Part shown: positions 22,053 through 32,149 of the stretch, one piece after another
Position numbering within the stretch: the first letter of the stretch is position 1
Layout: each line of letters opens with the position of its first letter
Assembly: GCA_958009085.1 (NCBI GenBank)
Contig: OY253685.1
Span: 248,001 to 312,000, forward strand
DNA from: Protoeuglena noctilucae
Lineage: Eukaryota; Chlorophyta; Pedinophyceae; Marsupiomonadales; Marsupiomonadaceae
Reading direction: 5' to 3'
DNA length: 64,000 nt
Position numbers and translations under genes: made by a program
Notes under the pieces: model-generated
Database searches by the model: none
What the model saw: only the letters and a program-made list of their open reading frames with translations
What the model was told of the DNA's origin: nothing

Positions 22053-24073
22053 ATGGCGCAGGGCCTCGTTGCGGATGCGTTGGGCTACGTGTGGGACAAG
22101 CTCTTGACTGCCGCCCTAACGGCCGTATTCACGGCCAGCTTTTTGGGACTGACGCTGAGGGGAGCTCTGTTTACGAGGCCCGGGCGGCTGCTGTTCAAAT
22201 GCTGCGTGGGCTTTAAATACACTATTTTGGTGTTCATGGTCGACGACAAGGCGAATGAGGGCGTGTTCCGCAAGGTAACTGGCGTCATACAGCACGTGTG
22301 TGGCGCTCCGCCGCGCATGCGTCCTCCGAGCGCGTGCTTGGCCGCCGGGCATGGGTTGACTCCCGGCATGGGGCAACATGGGCAATCGTGGGCCTTACTG
22401 CGCAGGTCATGATCCTGGTTGACGAGACAATAAATGGCTGCTGCCTGAAATGCAGCTGCATGCCGAAGTGGTGGTTCCAGCCTGCGGAGCTGTGCGACCT
22501 CTGCGCGACTCTCTGCGGGGTGCTGCCGCGAGTCAATGGTTACCGCCGAAAAAGGGTGGTCGAGATTTTACTGCCCTGCCTTCAGAACGGGAAAACAGGG
22601 GGGGGCGTTGCGAAGACCATCTTAACTTTCTTCTCTGCCAAGCCACAGCAGGAATCATGGCCTTCAGATGTGTCTCGTCTCCTCGTACATTCGTGCGTAA
22701 GGCTGATTTCGCTACGGGGCTACATAGTGTCCCTGCCGGTTCCGGAGGCCCGGTCAGGATGCTGCCGTACCTGTAAATTACCACCGACAGCGGGAGAAAG
22801 GCAAGACAAGACTTCGGAGAAGCTTTTCGTCATGATGAGGAAGGCCATGCAGTCTTGTGACTGGACTTCAGAAGGTGTGGCGGATGGCATGCAAGGCACG
22901 ATTGTTTAACTGTTGTTAATTTGTCTAACTGAGGATTGCTGTCTGCATTCCTGCAGACTTGGAGATCGAAACGGAGCTTGTCACAAATCTTCTCACTTCT
23001 TCGAGCTGGTTATTGACGAGCGCACTTGACACAATGACTGTTTACGTCCGTGCCCGCTGCATCGAAGCTGTGTGGGATCTGGCGTGGCGTGTCGGCTTCG
23101 ACATGATGAACTCTGCTCGAGACTTCTTAGTGACGATTGTCAGCACGAGGGTCGACGATTGGGAGCCTCAAGATTTCTCCACCAGACCTGGATTTTCTGA
23201 TCCCTTTTGGTACTTCAAAGGAATCCAAGTGAAGATCCTTGACAAGTACCCAACTATCTTATCAAGAGAGGGAGTATCAGGTGAGTTGGCACGAATATTT
23301 CATGGCAGTTAGGCAGCTCGGCACATTGACAGATTAACATTAACCACCCACCTTACAAGCAGGGCAGCAATCTTCCCCCCCCCCCCCCCCCCCCGGCCAC
23401 CTTCACGACTAAACAGGAGAGTTCATCCCGACACTGTGGACGAGGTGAGCAGCGAGCCCTGAGTAAATGCGCCCTTGCACACAATGCCCCCTCACAAGCG
23501 GCTTGCTGCGTCGGTTTATGCAGACTTCCAGAAATCCCAGAGATGCGGGTGGAGCAAGTCAAGCACCCTTCGCCCTGTGTGCGCAAAGTGACACCCCCGA
23601 TCCAGTACAATCGGCTCACTCTTTTCTTGGGCCGTACCACATTGCAGGCGCTACCTTATGGCCAAGTGACTTCACAACCTAACCCCAGACAGGCCGGGCC
23701 TGTCCAGCACACCGCAACCGACCCCCGCCCCGCAGCCGCCCCAAGCAGTAGGAACCCAGCGCGCGCCCCTTTTCGCTCTCGTTTCAAGAAACGCACCACA
23801 CCACACCACCACTACAAGGCCGCAGCAGCAGCAGCTATGCCCAGCGCGCCGGGCGCAGACCCGCAAGCGACCGCGCAACTACTGGCACAACTCCCCTATG
23901 CTCCCTCGGAGTCTCAGAGCTTGTCCTCCCACTCGCTGAGGGGCGGGGGCACCTCCTTGAGCCCCTTGCGCTTGCGCACCTCGGCGACCATCTTGCCGGC
24001 GAGGGTGGAGGGCTCCATGGGGTCCTGGACGATGGTCTCCCAGTGGTCGAAGACGAGCTGGGGGAAGGCCTGA
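22053..24073 (+). CDS. Unrecognised membrane-associated protein in an A+T-richer stretch
   Basis: The ATG at 22053 opens [20 protein letters not shown], followed by a probable membrane helix ([19 protein letters not shown]) and [20 protein letters not shown], with a donor after GVFRK (GTAACT). Later exons appear to read [20 protein letters not shown] with many Cys, then [20 protein letters not shown] and DSPFWYF-like [19 protein letters not shown], then [10 protein letters not shown] and [20 protein letters not shown]. Base and codon use are clearly less G+C-rich than in neighbours. The last frame would stop at 24073, antisense to the end of the eEF2 gene; the true end may be earlier. Exon joins between 22530 and 22955 are unresolved. 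Function unknown. Confidence 0.4.
23375..23394. repeat. Poly-C run of 20
   Basis: A 20-base C homopolymer lies in what I infer to be an intron of the unrecognised gene at 22053, between the exon ending ...REGVSG and the short exon [10 protein letters not shown]. Slippage or sequencing error could change its length. Confidence 0.85.
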
Positions 24074-27000
24074 CCGGAGGTGGCGGCGCGGAGGTCGCCG
24101 GTGAAGCCAAAGGACTCGGCCACGGGGAGGTGGGCCTTGATGTTGTACATGGGCGTGCCGGGGCGCTGCATCTCCTCGAACACCTGCCCGCGCTTCTGGT
24201 TGATGCACGAGTAGATGCCGCCGAGGGCCGACTCGGGGGCCTGGATCTCGACCAGGAAGATGGGCTCCTGGATGCGGGGGGCGGCAGTGAGCTGGGCGGC
24301 GTAGAGGACGCGGCGGGCGGTGGGGATGATCTGGCCGCCGCCGCGGTGGATGGCGTCGGCGTGGAGCACCACGTCGTGGAGCTGGAAGATGACCCCGCGC
24401 ATGGGCTCGTCGCAGATGGCGCCCGAGGCGGTGGCGTTCTGCATGCCGGCCACCACGTTGTCCTTGATCTCGTTGAGGAACTGCACCCCCTTGGTCACGT
24501 CCACCACGAGGTTGGGGCCCGTGGTGTCGGGGCCGAAGCACCAGATCTTCTTGGCCTCCTCCTTGTCCCAGCCGTAGTCGTCCACCATGCGCTTCTGGCG
24601 CTCCTTCGGGTCGTCGCGGGGCGTGATGATGCCATCCTCGATGGCGTCGGCGAGCTTCTCGTCCATGGGCACGGCCTTGAAGTAGAGGCGGTTGTGCTTG
24701 TTGGGCGACTTGGCCATGACCACACGCACCGACTCCTCCGTGACCGTCTCGCGGAACGGCACCACAGGGTCGGACACCACCAGCTGGGCGCCGCCCATGA
24801 AGTCGTCCTGGAGGTCCTTGAGGCAGATCTCGAGGTGGAGCTCGCCGGCGCCGGCGATGATGCACTGCTTGGTCTCCTCGTCCGTCAGGCACTGGACCAT
24901 GGGGTCCGAGCGCGAGAGGCGCTTCATGCCCTCCACCAGCTTGGGCAGCAGCGCGGGGTCCTTGGTCGTCACCGCCACGCGCACCACGGGCGACACGGAG
25001 AACTTCATCGGCTTCATCGGGAAGCAGTCCTCGTTCTCAGCGTCCGTGATGGTCGCCGTCTGCAGGGGCAGGGTGGGCGGGGGCATGTCAGGGGCGCGCT
25101 GGAGACACTGGGCAGGTGCACATCTCCATCGCTGCAGCAGCCCGGGCGCCAGGCCAGCCACGCGGCTCATGCGCAGCGCGCAGCAGCCACAGCCGCAGCA
25201 ACGCAGCCGCGCAGCCCCATGCCTGCCAGCCGCCAGCGGCACTCAACGCAGCCGCACGCACAGCCCCTATTAAGATAACCCCCCAGCCCCAAGCAGCGTC
25301 ACCTTAGCGATGTACTGGTCGAGGCCGACCAGGGCGACGGTGTTGCCGCAGGGCACGCTCTCGACGGCCTCCTGCTTGCGGCCCATGCAGAGCACGGTGC
25401 GCTGGATGGCCTTAGTGTAGAGGTCCTTCTTCTCGCCGTGGACGTAGTTGGAGCCCATGATGCGGCACTTCTGGCCGCCCGTGACGACGCCCGAGAAGAC
25501 GCGGCCGAAGGCGATGAAGCGGCCCGTGTCGCCGATGGGGATCATCTTGGAGACGTACATCATGAGGGGGCCGTCCTGCTTGCACGCGCGCAGGGCGGCG
25601 GCGTAGCGGTCGTCCTGGGGGCCCTCGTAGAGGGTCTCCGCGCGGTAGACCTGGGCCGTGGCCGGGGACGGGAGGTGGTAGACCATCATGTCGAGGAGGG
25701 CGTCGGCGGCGGGGAGCCAGTGCTGAAGGACGCGCTTCATGAGGGCCTTGCCCGTGAGCTCCTTGTCCTCGTTCTTGAGCTTGACGTTGAGCTTGTCGAG
25801 CATCGCAAAGAGCTGGTCCTTCTTGTCGTTGATGGCCAGCTGCACGATCTGGTTGACGGGCTTGTAGATGAAGGACACGAAGCCGCGCTCGGCCCCCTCC
25901 TTGGCGCCCTTGTACCACTTGTTGGACGAGCGGTCGAAAAAGGAGTCGCCCCACAGGCGGTCCATCATCTTGGACTCCTCCACCCCGAACTTGGCCGCGT
26001 ACATGCGCGCGAACGTCGACAGCGTGAAGGCCCAGCCGTGGAGACCCGCCGAGAAGCACACGGTGCCCTTGTCGGGGTACACCTGCACGTCGCCCATCTT
26101 TTTGTCATCCGAGTACGTCGCCAGCACCACGTTGACGTTCTCAATCACCTTACGGAACGTGTCGTAGGCCTCCTCGGGGTCCATCTGCGCCGAGAGGGGG
26201 AGGGGCCAGGGGCTCAGCACTGGGCGCTAAGCGGGGCTGGACGCGTCACTTGACGCAGGGCGCGCGCAGCGCAGCAGCGCACCGCAGGCGGCGGTCGGTC
26301 AAGCAGCAGTAGCATGTACCGCGCACGGCTCGCTGTCGCGCTTACGCGAGCACCTTTGGCCGCCTGGCCATGCGCCAGCCGCCCCTGCAACGCACCAGCC
26401 GCCGCAGCGTCTCACCTGGAGCTCCAGGAAGCAGCGGTCGAGCTTGTTGACCGTGAGCACGGGCTTGATGCGCTCGCCGAGCGCCTGGCGGAGCACCGTC
26501 TCCGTCTGCACGCACACGCCCTCGATGCAGTCCACCACCACCAGCGCGCCGTCCGTGATGCGGAGGGCAGCCGTCACTTCCGACGAGAAGTCCACGTGTC
26601 CGGGGGAGTCGATCAGGTTGATCAGGTAGTCGTTACCGTCACGCTGGCCTGTGACAGGGCGGGGGGGAACCAGCGGGTGAGCGGTGCTGGTGGGATGGGA
26701 TCGTCCGCCGGGCCCAGCTCTGTGGCGCTGTCAACTCTCACCCTTGTACTCCTTGAGCTTGGCGTCGTCGATCTGGTAGTACAGGGAGATACCCGTGGAC
26801 TTGATCGTGATGCCGCGCTCCGCCTCGTCCGCGCGCGTGTCGGTGAGGCGCACGTCGCCGGCCTGCTCCATCGCAATGATACCCGCCGCCGCCACCAGCG
26901 AGTCGGTCAGCGTCGACTTGCCTGCGCGAAGGAACCGGATCAAGGGTCACGCAGGGACGGAAACATCGCCCCGCCCGGTCCCGCGCGGCCCACGCCGCCC

Positions 27001-27848
27001 CCAAACCCTTGTGGTGGCCCTGGCGGCCGCGACAGGACGCCGCGCGGGCCGCATCGCATCGCCACAGCTGCAAAATAACCCCGTGCAAAGAAAGGGATCC
27101 CATGGACGGCCCGGGTGGCGCGCTGGGCTCCCGAAAAAGGGCCGCGGGCTCGGCAGGGAAAGCGAGACCACATAGCAGCTCTGCCACATCGCCACCACGC
27201 ACAGAAGAGACCATGGAGCACGCTTGCCGCGTGGGCCGGGCGCCAGGGGCTCGGGCGCGCCTCCCCGACGCCGCTCACCGTGGTCGACGTGGGCGATGAC
27301 GGACATGTTCCTAATGTTGTGGGTCCTGCGAGCGACGGAGGAGGCGGGGGCATCGGCGGGCGCGGTCGCCGGCGGCTCCAGGGGAAAGCGGCACGAGATG
27401 CCTCGGGCCGTCGCAGCGCGCGGGAGGAGGGCGGGCGCCCTGATCCCGATAGCCCAGCAGCGGCGACGGGGCGGAACAAACGTCCGGGTGACGCGGCGGC
27501 CCCCGGGGCTCCCGGCTCGGGCGGCGCGGGGGCTCCCTGGGGGCGCCGCTGGCCAGGAGCCGGAATCTCCCCGGGAGGGCCGAGAGACCCATCCCGACGG
27601 ATGTTCGCGTCGACATGCAACCGGGGAGGCGGCGTGGGACCCCGCCGGCGTCGCCGATCCCCCGGACTCCCGGGTCACCGCCCGGCCAGCCAGGGGCCGC
27701 AGCCGCGGGCACCTCGTGGCCGGGCGGCCCCCCCGCCCCGGCCACGAGCTACCGGACACGAAACGCAGGGAATGGGATGCAGGGGCGGCCACGCGCGGCC
27801 TCACTTGTCCATCAGGGTACGGATCTCGTCGATGGTGAACTTCGGCAT
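23914..27848 (-). CDS. EEF2: Eukaryotic translation elongation factor 2
   Basis: GTPase that moves tRNAs and mRNA through the cytosolic ribosome. The start at 27848 gives [15 protein letters not shown], then intron, then [16 protein letters not shown] with the P-loop completed in the next exon ([15 protein letters not shown]). Switch I ([14 protein letters not shown]), G3 ([12 protein letters not shown]) and G4 (NKLDR) are present. The long fifth and sixth exons carry domains II to V, including the diphthamide-site loop [20 protein letters not shown] and the C terminus SEWEDKL, which ends eEF2 in most eukaryotes. Stop at 23914. Five introns, all GT-AG; junctions [20 protein letters not shown]-type, [10 protein letters not shown] and IAKTATITD checked. 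It is divergent from the NAGK gene with about 300 bases between starts. Confidence 0.98.
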
Positions 27849-28152
27849 GTTCCACCCTCCTTCTCGAGACGGTCCCGACAGGGAGAGGGCAGGACAGGCA
27901 GGACCTGCGCCCCGGAGGCCCCCCTTGGGCGCGGGGGCTCGCTGGCTGCCGGTGTCACTGACACGGCTGACATGCGTGCCTGGCGGGGAAGCAAGGGACC
28001 CCGCCAGCGCGACCCTGCGTCACTCGAGCGCCGAAGCAGCCGCGCGTCGCCCCGATCCCTCTGCTAGCCGCCCTCGCTTGTCCGCCGCCCGCCCGGATCG
28101 TCCACGCAGCCCCCGGCCGAGCGCGGACCCTCGATCTCGCCCGATCCGAGTC
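27849..28152. promoter_or_regulatory. Divergent promoter region, eEF2 / N-acetylglutamate kinase
   Basis: Only 304 bases separate the two start codons, so a translation gene and a plastid arginine-pathway gene probably share control DNA. I see no TATA box. The plus-strand open frame that crosses it (27115-28497) is a G+C-driven shadow. Confidence 0.45.
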
Positions 28153-29709
28153 ATGAGCGCGGTGGCGATGCGCGCGTGCCCGCTGGCGCGGGGGACGGGG
28201 TGCTCCCGCGCCTCCCCTGCCCCCGCTGCCGCGCGCGCGGTGCATCCCGCGCCCCGCCGCTGCGTGGCGACGAGGGCGGCCGCGCTGGAGAAGGAGGTCG
28301 TGGACTCCAGCAGCATCTCGCCCTACCTGCGCGTGTCCATCCTCTCCGAGGCGCTGCCGTACCTGCAAAAGTTCCGCGGCAAGACGGTCGTCATTAAGTA
28401 CGGGGGTGCCGGTGAGGGAACGCCGGGGGCGTGCCACGCGAACGGCGCCTTCGGGCGCGGCGGGGCTGCGCGGTGCGCGCGCTGGCCCTGTACCTAACCC
28501 CGCCCCTTGCACGCCCCCCCTGCGCCTCGATTCCCCGCGCCCCGCCCCCTCTGCGGACGCTGCGCCATCTGCGATGCCGTTTGCGCCAGGGGACGGCCCC
28601 GCGGCTCGCGCGCGTCGCTCGGGCGGACGCGGGACCCTCGCACGTGCGTCGCAGCCATGAAGGACGAGAAGCTCAAGGACCGCGTCGTCTCGGACGTCGT
28701 CCTCCTCTCCACCGTCGGCATCCGGCCGGTTCTCGTGCACGGCGGCGGCCCAGAGATCAACAGCTGGCTGGGCAAGCTGGGCATCGCCGCCAACTTCAAG
28801 AACGGGTGCGGGGCGTAGCGGCCGCTTCAGTGGCGCGGGTGCTGTTCGCGCCGCTGCCGCGAGCTCCCCCGCTGCGCTCCCCCCGCAGTCTGCGCGTGAC
28901 GGACGGGCCGACCATGGAGGTCGTGGAGATGGTGCTGGTGGGCAAGGTCAACAAGTCGATCGTGACCCTCATCAACCAGGCGAGCCTTGGCGCGGGGTGT
29001 TCAGTGCTGTGGCAATCTATGGTTGGTCTTTCTGTGCGGCATGTCAATGAACCGTGGATGCACATGCCCTCCTGCAGGCTGGCGGCTCTGCGGTGGGCAT
29101 GTGCGGCAAGGACGGGCGCCTGCTGGTGGCGCGGCAGATGGTGGAGGAGGAGCTGGGGTTTGTGGGGGAGGTGACGTCGGTGAACCCGACCGTGCTCAAG
29201 AACATCATGCAGGACAACACGATCCCCGTCATCGCCACCGTGGCCCAGGACCACACCGGGCAGGCCCTGAACGTCAACGCCGACACGGCCGCGGGCGAGA
29301 TCGCCGCGGCGGTCGGCGCCGAGAAGCTCATCCTCATGACGGACGTGCCGGGCGTGATGCGCAACAAGGACGACATCAGCACGTTGTTCCGCAGCCTCAC
29401 CATCCGCGAGGCGCGGGAGCTGATCAAGGACGGCGTCATCGCGGGCGGCATGATCCCCAAGGTCCAGTGCTGCGTCCGCTCCCTCTCCCAGGTGAGACGC
29501 GCAGAGCTGAGCGCCCAGAGCGGGGCGTGAAGCGTTGCGAGTGGCCGTGCCTTCCACGTGCGTGTGTGGCAACGTCTCACAGACAGTTTGCTCCTCTGAC
29601 TGGCACGCAGGGCATCGGGGCCGCTCACATCATCGACGGGCGCCAGCCTCACTCGCTGCTGCAAGAGCTCCTCACCGACTCGGGCGTGGGCACCATGATC
29701 ACGGGCTGA
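28153..29709 (+). CDS. N-acetyl-L-glutamate kinase, plastid
   Basis: Second step of arginine synthesis: phosphorylates N-acetylglutamate. In plastids it is relieved from arginine inhibition by PII. The start at 28153 gives an Ala/Arg-rich transit peptide ([20 protein letters not shown]). The mature part begins near [20 protein letters not shown], with the kinase Lys in [12 protein letters not shown], the HGGGPEIN glycine loop, [35 protein letters not shown], and [13 protein letters not shown]. It ends [20 protein letters not shown] and MITG at 29709. Five exons. The third intron starts with GC (INQ at 28979, CAG|GCGAGC) and joins to [13 protein letters not shown] as the family requires. The other three are GT-AG. 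Identity is secure. Confidence 0.97.
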
Positions 29710-29932
29710 GCGGGTGCTTGGCTGGCATGGCGATTTTAGACTGGCAACAGCCGCGGCCGTTTGGCAAGGCTCGTCCGGCTCGTCCGGACGCTAGAGTCCC
29801 CGCGTGCGTTTGAAGTGACCGCTGATCGGTACGCTAGGTCGCTAGGAGAGAAAGGATACGAGGAACTGGTATGGACAGCGCGCACATGCAGCTGATGAGT
29901 CAAGCGCACGCCCCGCAGCGCCCCGTGCTGCT

Positions 29933-31657
29933 TCACACGTCAACCAGCTTGTCCAGCTCTTCGCGGATGCGCTTCTCCGCCTCGCACAGGCGCAGGTGCT
30001 GGTCCTGCAGCGCGCTCGTCACGGCCGGGCCCGAGAGACCCTGGTCCTCGTACTTGTCAAGTAACTCCAGCGTGTCCGTCTCCGCCTTGATTGCGCACTC
30101 GCGCTGGTCCAGCTCAATCCGCACCGCCTGCGAATCCAAACGGTGCAGAAACGCTCTCAAGCACCAAACGTCACGCATTGTCACGGTGAGGCACGTGGGT
30201 GGGAGAGAGACAACAAGAAGCCCGCACCTCGAGTCCCCTGGGAATGCGCGAGTTGTAGTCGAGACGAGTGGCGAAGTCCCGATCGCTGAAGGCCTTGGGG
30301 GGTGGCACGCCCGTGTAGACTTCCCTCAAGGGCGCCTTGTACGTGTTGATGTCCACCCTCTCGTCGTCCAGCATGATCAGCTCGTCTGCAAACGAACGGC
30401 ACAGAACAGTCAACTCGCTACGCCGAAGCTGGTCAATCAGCCGCCCTTCTAACCCTGCAGGCATGCGTTTGCTGGCCATGCGCATGGACACCTGGGGCTG
30501 CCTTGAGGATGTCGAACTCCTCCCAGGACTCCTGGGTGCCATGCCCCAGGTTGTAGACGAGCGTCCACTGGTTCTTCGTCGCGTCGAAATCCGAAACCAC
30601 GGCCTCATGCCACCCACCCTTCTCGGGCCAGTACCGCAGCATGCGCCTGCCAATCAAGTCCAGCCCGACCTGCGAGGTGGACTCTTGGGCTTGACAGGCA
30701 ACGAGGGCGCATGCAGGAGGGTAGAGCGTGGCCAGCGCGGGCGGGGCGCTCACCTGGAGCATCGGGTTGGCGGCCGGGCCGGCCTGGAGGGCGGGGGGCG
30801 CCGTCTGGGGCGTGACCGGGGGGCCCGCGCGCCGGGACGACGCGGAGCGCGGGGTGGTGGAGCCAAAGATGGGGGAGTCTGCGATCATGGCCTCGACCTT
30901 TGGCCGCGCGGGGCCCTTGCTCCTGGGGCGGGGCGCGGCACGCGGCGGGGGCGGCGGCATCGCAGCCTCGATGGTGAGGGGCCGCGGCTTGGACGATTTG
31001 GGGCGGGCCGCGGAAGACGACTCTGCGGCGCACGGAGCAAGGTATAGAGAGAGCGTTTGCACAGATGGAGGATGCTATTGGAGGATGCTATGGCGACGCC
31101 GCACAGGAAGCCCCCGCAGCTCACCGACGCGTTGCTTCTTGAGCGGCGGCTGGCCCGTCAGCTGGGAAAGCTCGTTATCGTGCTGTGAGCGGAGCGGGGC
31201 GGGTCATTTGCGCGCGGAAGGGGCGGGAGCTGCTTCTCAACGTCCCAAGCGAAAGAGGCCCGGCCGCAGGCATCCAGCGCCTCGCAAGCCCGGGAGCGCC
31301 AGGCTCGCGATGCATTACAGCATGTTCTTCACCTTGAGCTCTTCCAGCACGTTGATGTGCGCATGATCGTCGATCCCCAGCGTGCTGCGCACCAGTGGCA
31401 GAAGACAGGTTTCGCGGCTGATGTGAGCCGATGCCGTCACGCCCTTCCCGGAGCAGCAAATATATAAGCTCAGTGAGTCGAGCACGGGCCGAGCGCGGCA
31501 TCTGTCGGCCCAACGAAGCGCGAATGGCTGCCGGCACACACCTCTTCACCAACCCGACCACGTATTCCGTCCTGAACCCCGAAAGCGTGCCTTCCTTGAC
31601 TTGAATGGCCTTCAAGATGGCCCTGAGGGCGTTGAGGGCCTGCATATCGGCCGGCAT
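29933..31657 (-). CDS. EMSY-like ENT and Tudor-domain chromatin protein
   Basis: Resembles plant EMSY-LIKE (EML) proteins, nuclear histone-binding factors. It starts MPADMQALNALRAILKAIQV at 31657. The first two exons form an ENT-type helical domain (GFRTEYVVGLVK; LPLVRSTLGIDDHAHINVLE) and end at a donor in ELK|GTGAAG. A short exon reads HDNELSQLTGQPPLKKQR. A Pro/Ala/Lys-rich linker follows, then a Tudor/Agenet block (LDLIGRRMLRYWPEKGGWHE; AVVSDFDATKNQWTLVYNLG; GTQESWEEFDIL), then DELIMLDDERVDINTYK and a C-terminal coiled coil (IKAETDTLELLDKYEDQGLS). Stop at 29933. Six introns, all GT-AG. The domain order ENT then Tudor matches plant EMLs. The ENT assignment is the less certain part. Confidence 0.8.
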
Positions 31658-32149
31658 GGCTCCTCACGCCCCCTTCGTCTGCCACACCGGACGCCGAGCG
31701 TCCCCTCCTCCTCCCTGGGGCCCGGAGCACGGCCAGCCAACGCTCCTTGCAATGACGAGCGAAAGGAGCCAGCTGGGGTCCAGCACGGGCCAGCGGCCAA
31801 GGTAAAATGCGGTGGGGTACCACGCCCGGCAGAATTCGGCGCCCCCTCTCAACGTTCTCGACCTCTGGAGGTGATGTACGGCGCACACTGCGATCCTGAG
31901 TCCCCGGCTGCGACTCATCGCACTCAGCGGCGCGCCTGCGGCTTCACCGACACAGCAAGCGCTGGCACCATTCGCTCTTCCACGGACTTGCCCGTGGCGG
32001 TAGCTGACGAGAGTATGCTGAAGCTAACGGGGCAGCACCCCTAGCAGCGGGTTGTGGAGGCTTGGACGCCTGAAGGCATGATGGTCTGCACGTGCTGAGG
32101 GCCCTGTCGCCCTCCATCGCGCTGGCGGTGAAGTCGCTGTGTAACATCG
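31658..32149. promoter_or_regulatory. Divergent promoter region, EMSY-like / POP1
   Basis: About 490 bases between divergent starts. No exon, RNA gene or repeat recognised. A promoter role is inferred from position. Confidence 0.4.

Noticed and set aside
24043-25278. 411-residue open frame on the plus strand
   Set aside because: It is the exact antisense of eEF2 exons. G+C-rich coding DNA makes long antisense frames; there are no splice signals or recognisable content.
27115-28497. 460-residue open frame on the plus strand
   Set aside because: It spans an eEF2 intron, the divergent promoter and the first NAGK exon, and is Gly/Pro/Arg noise. The NAGK frame within it uses its own start at 28153.
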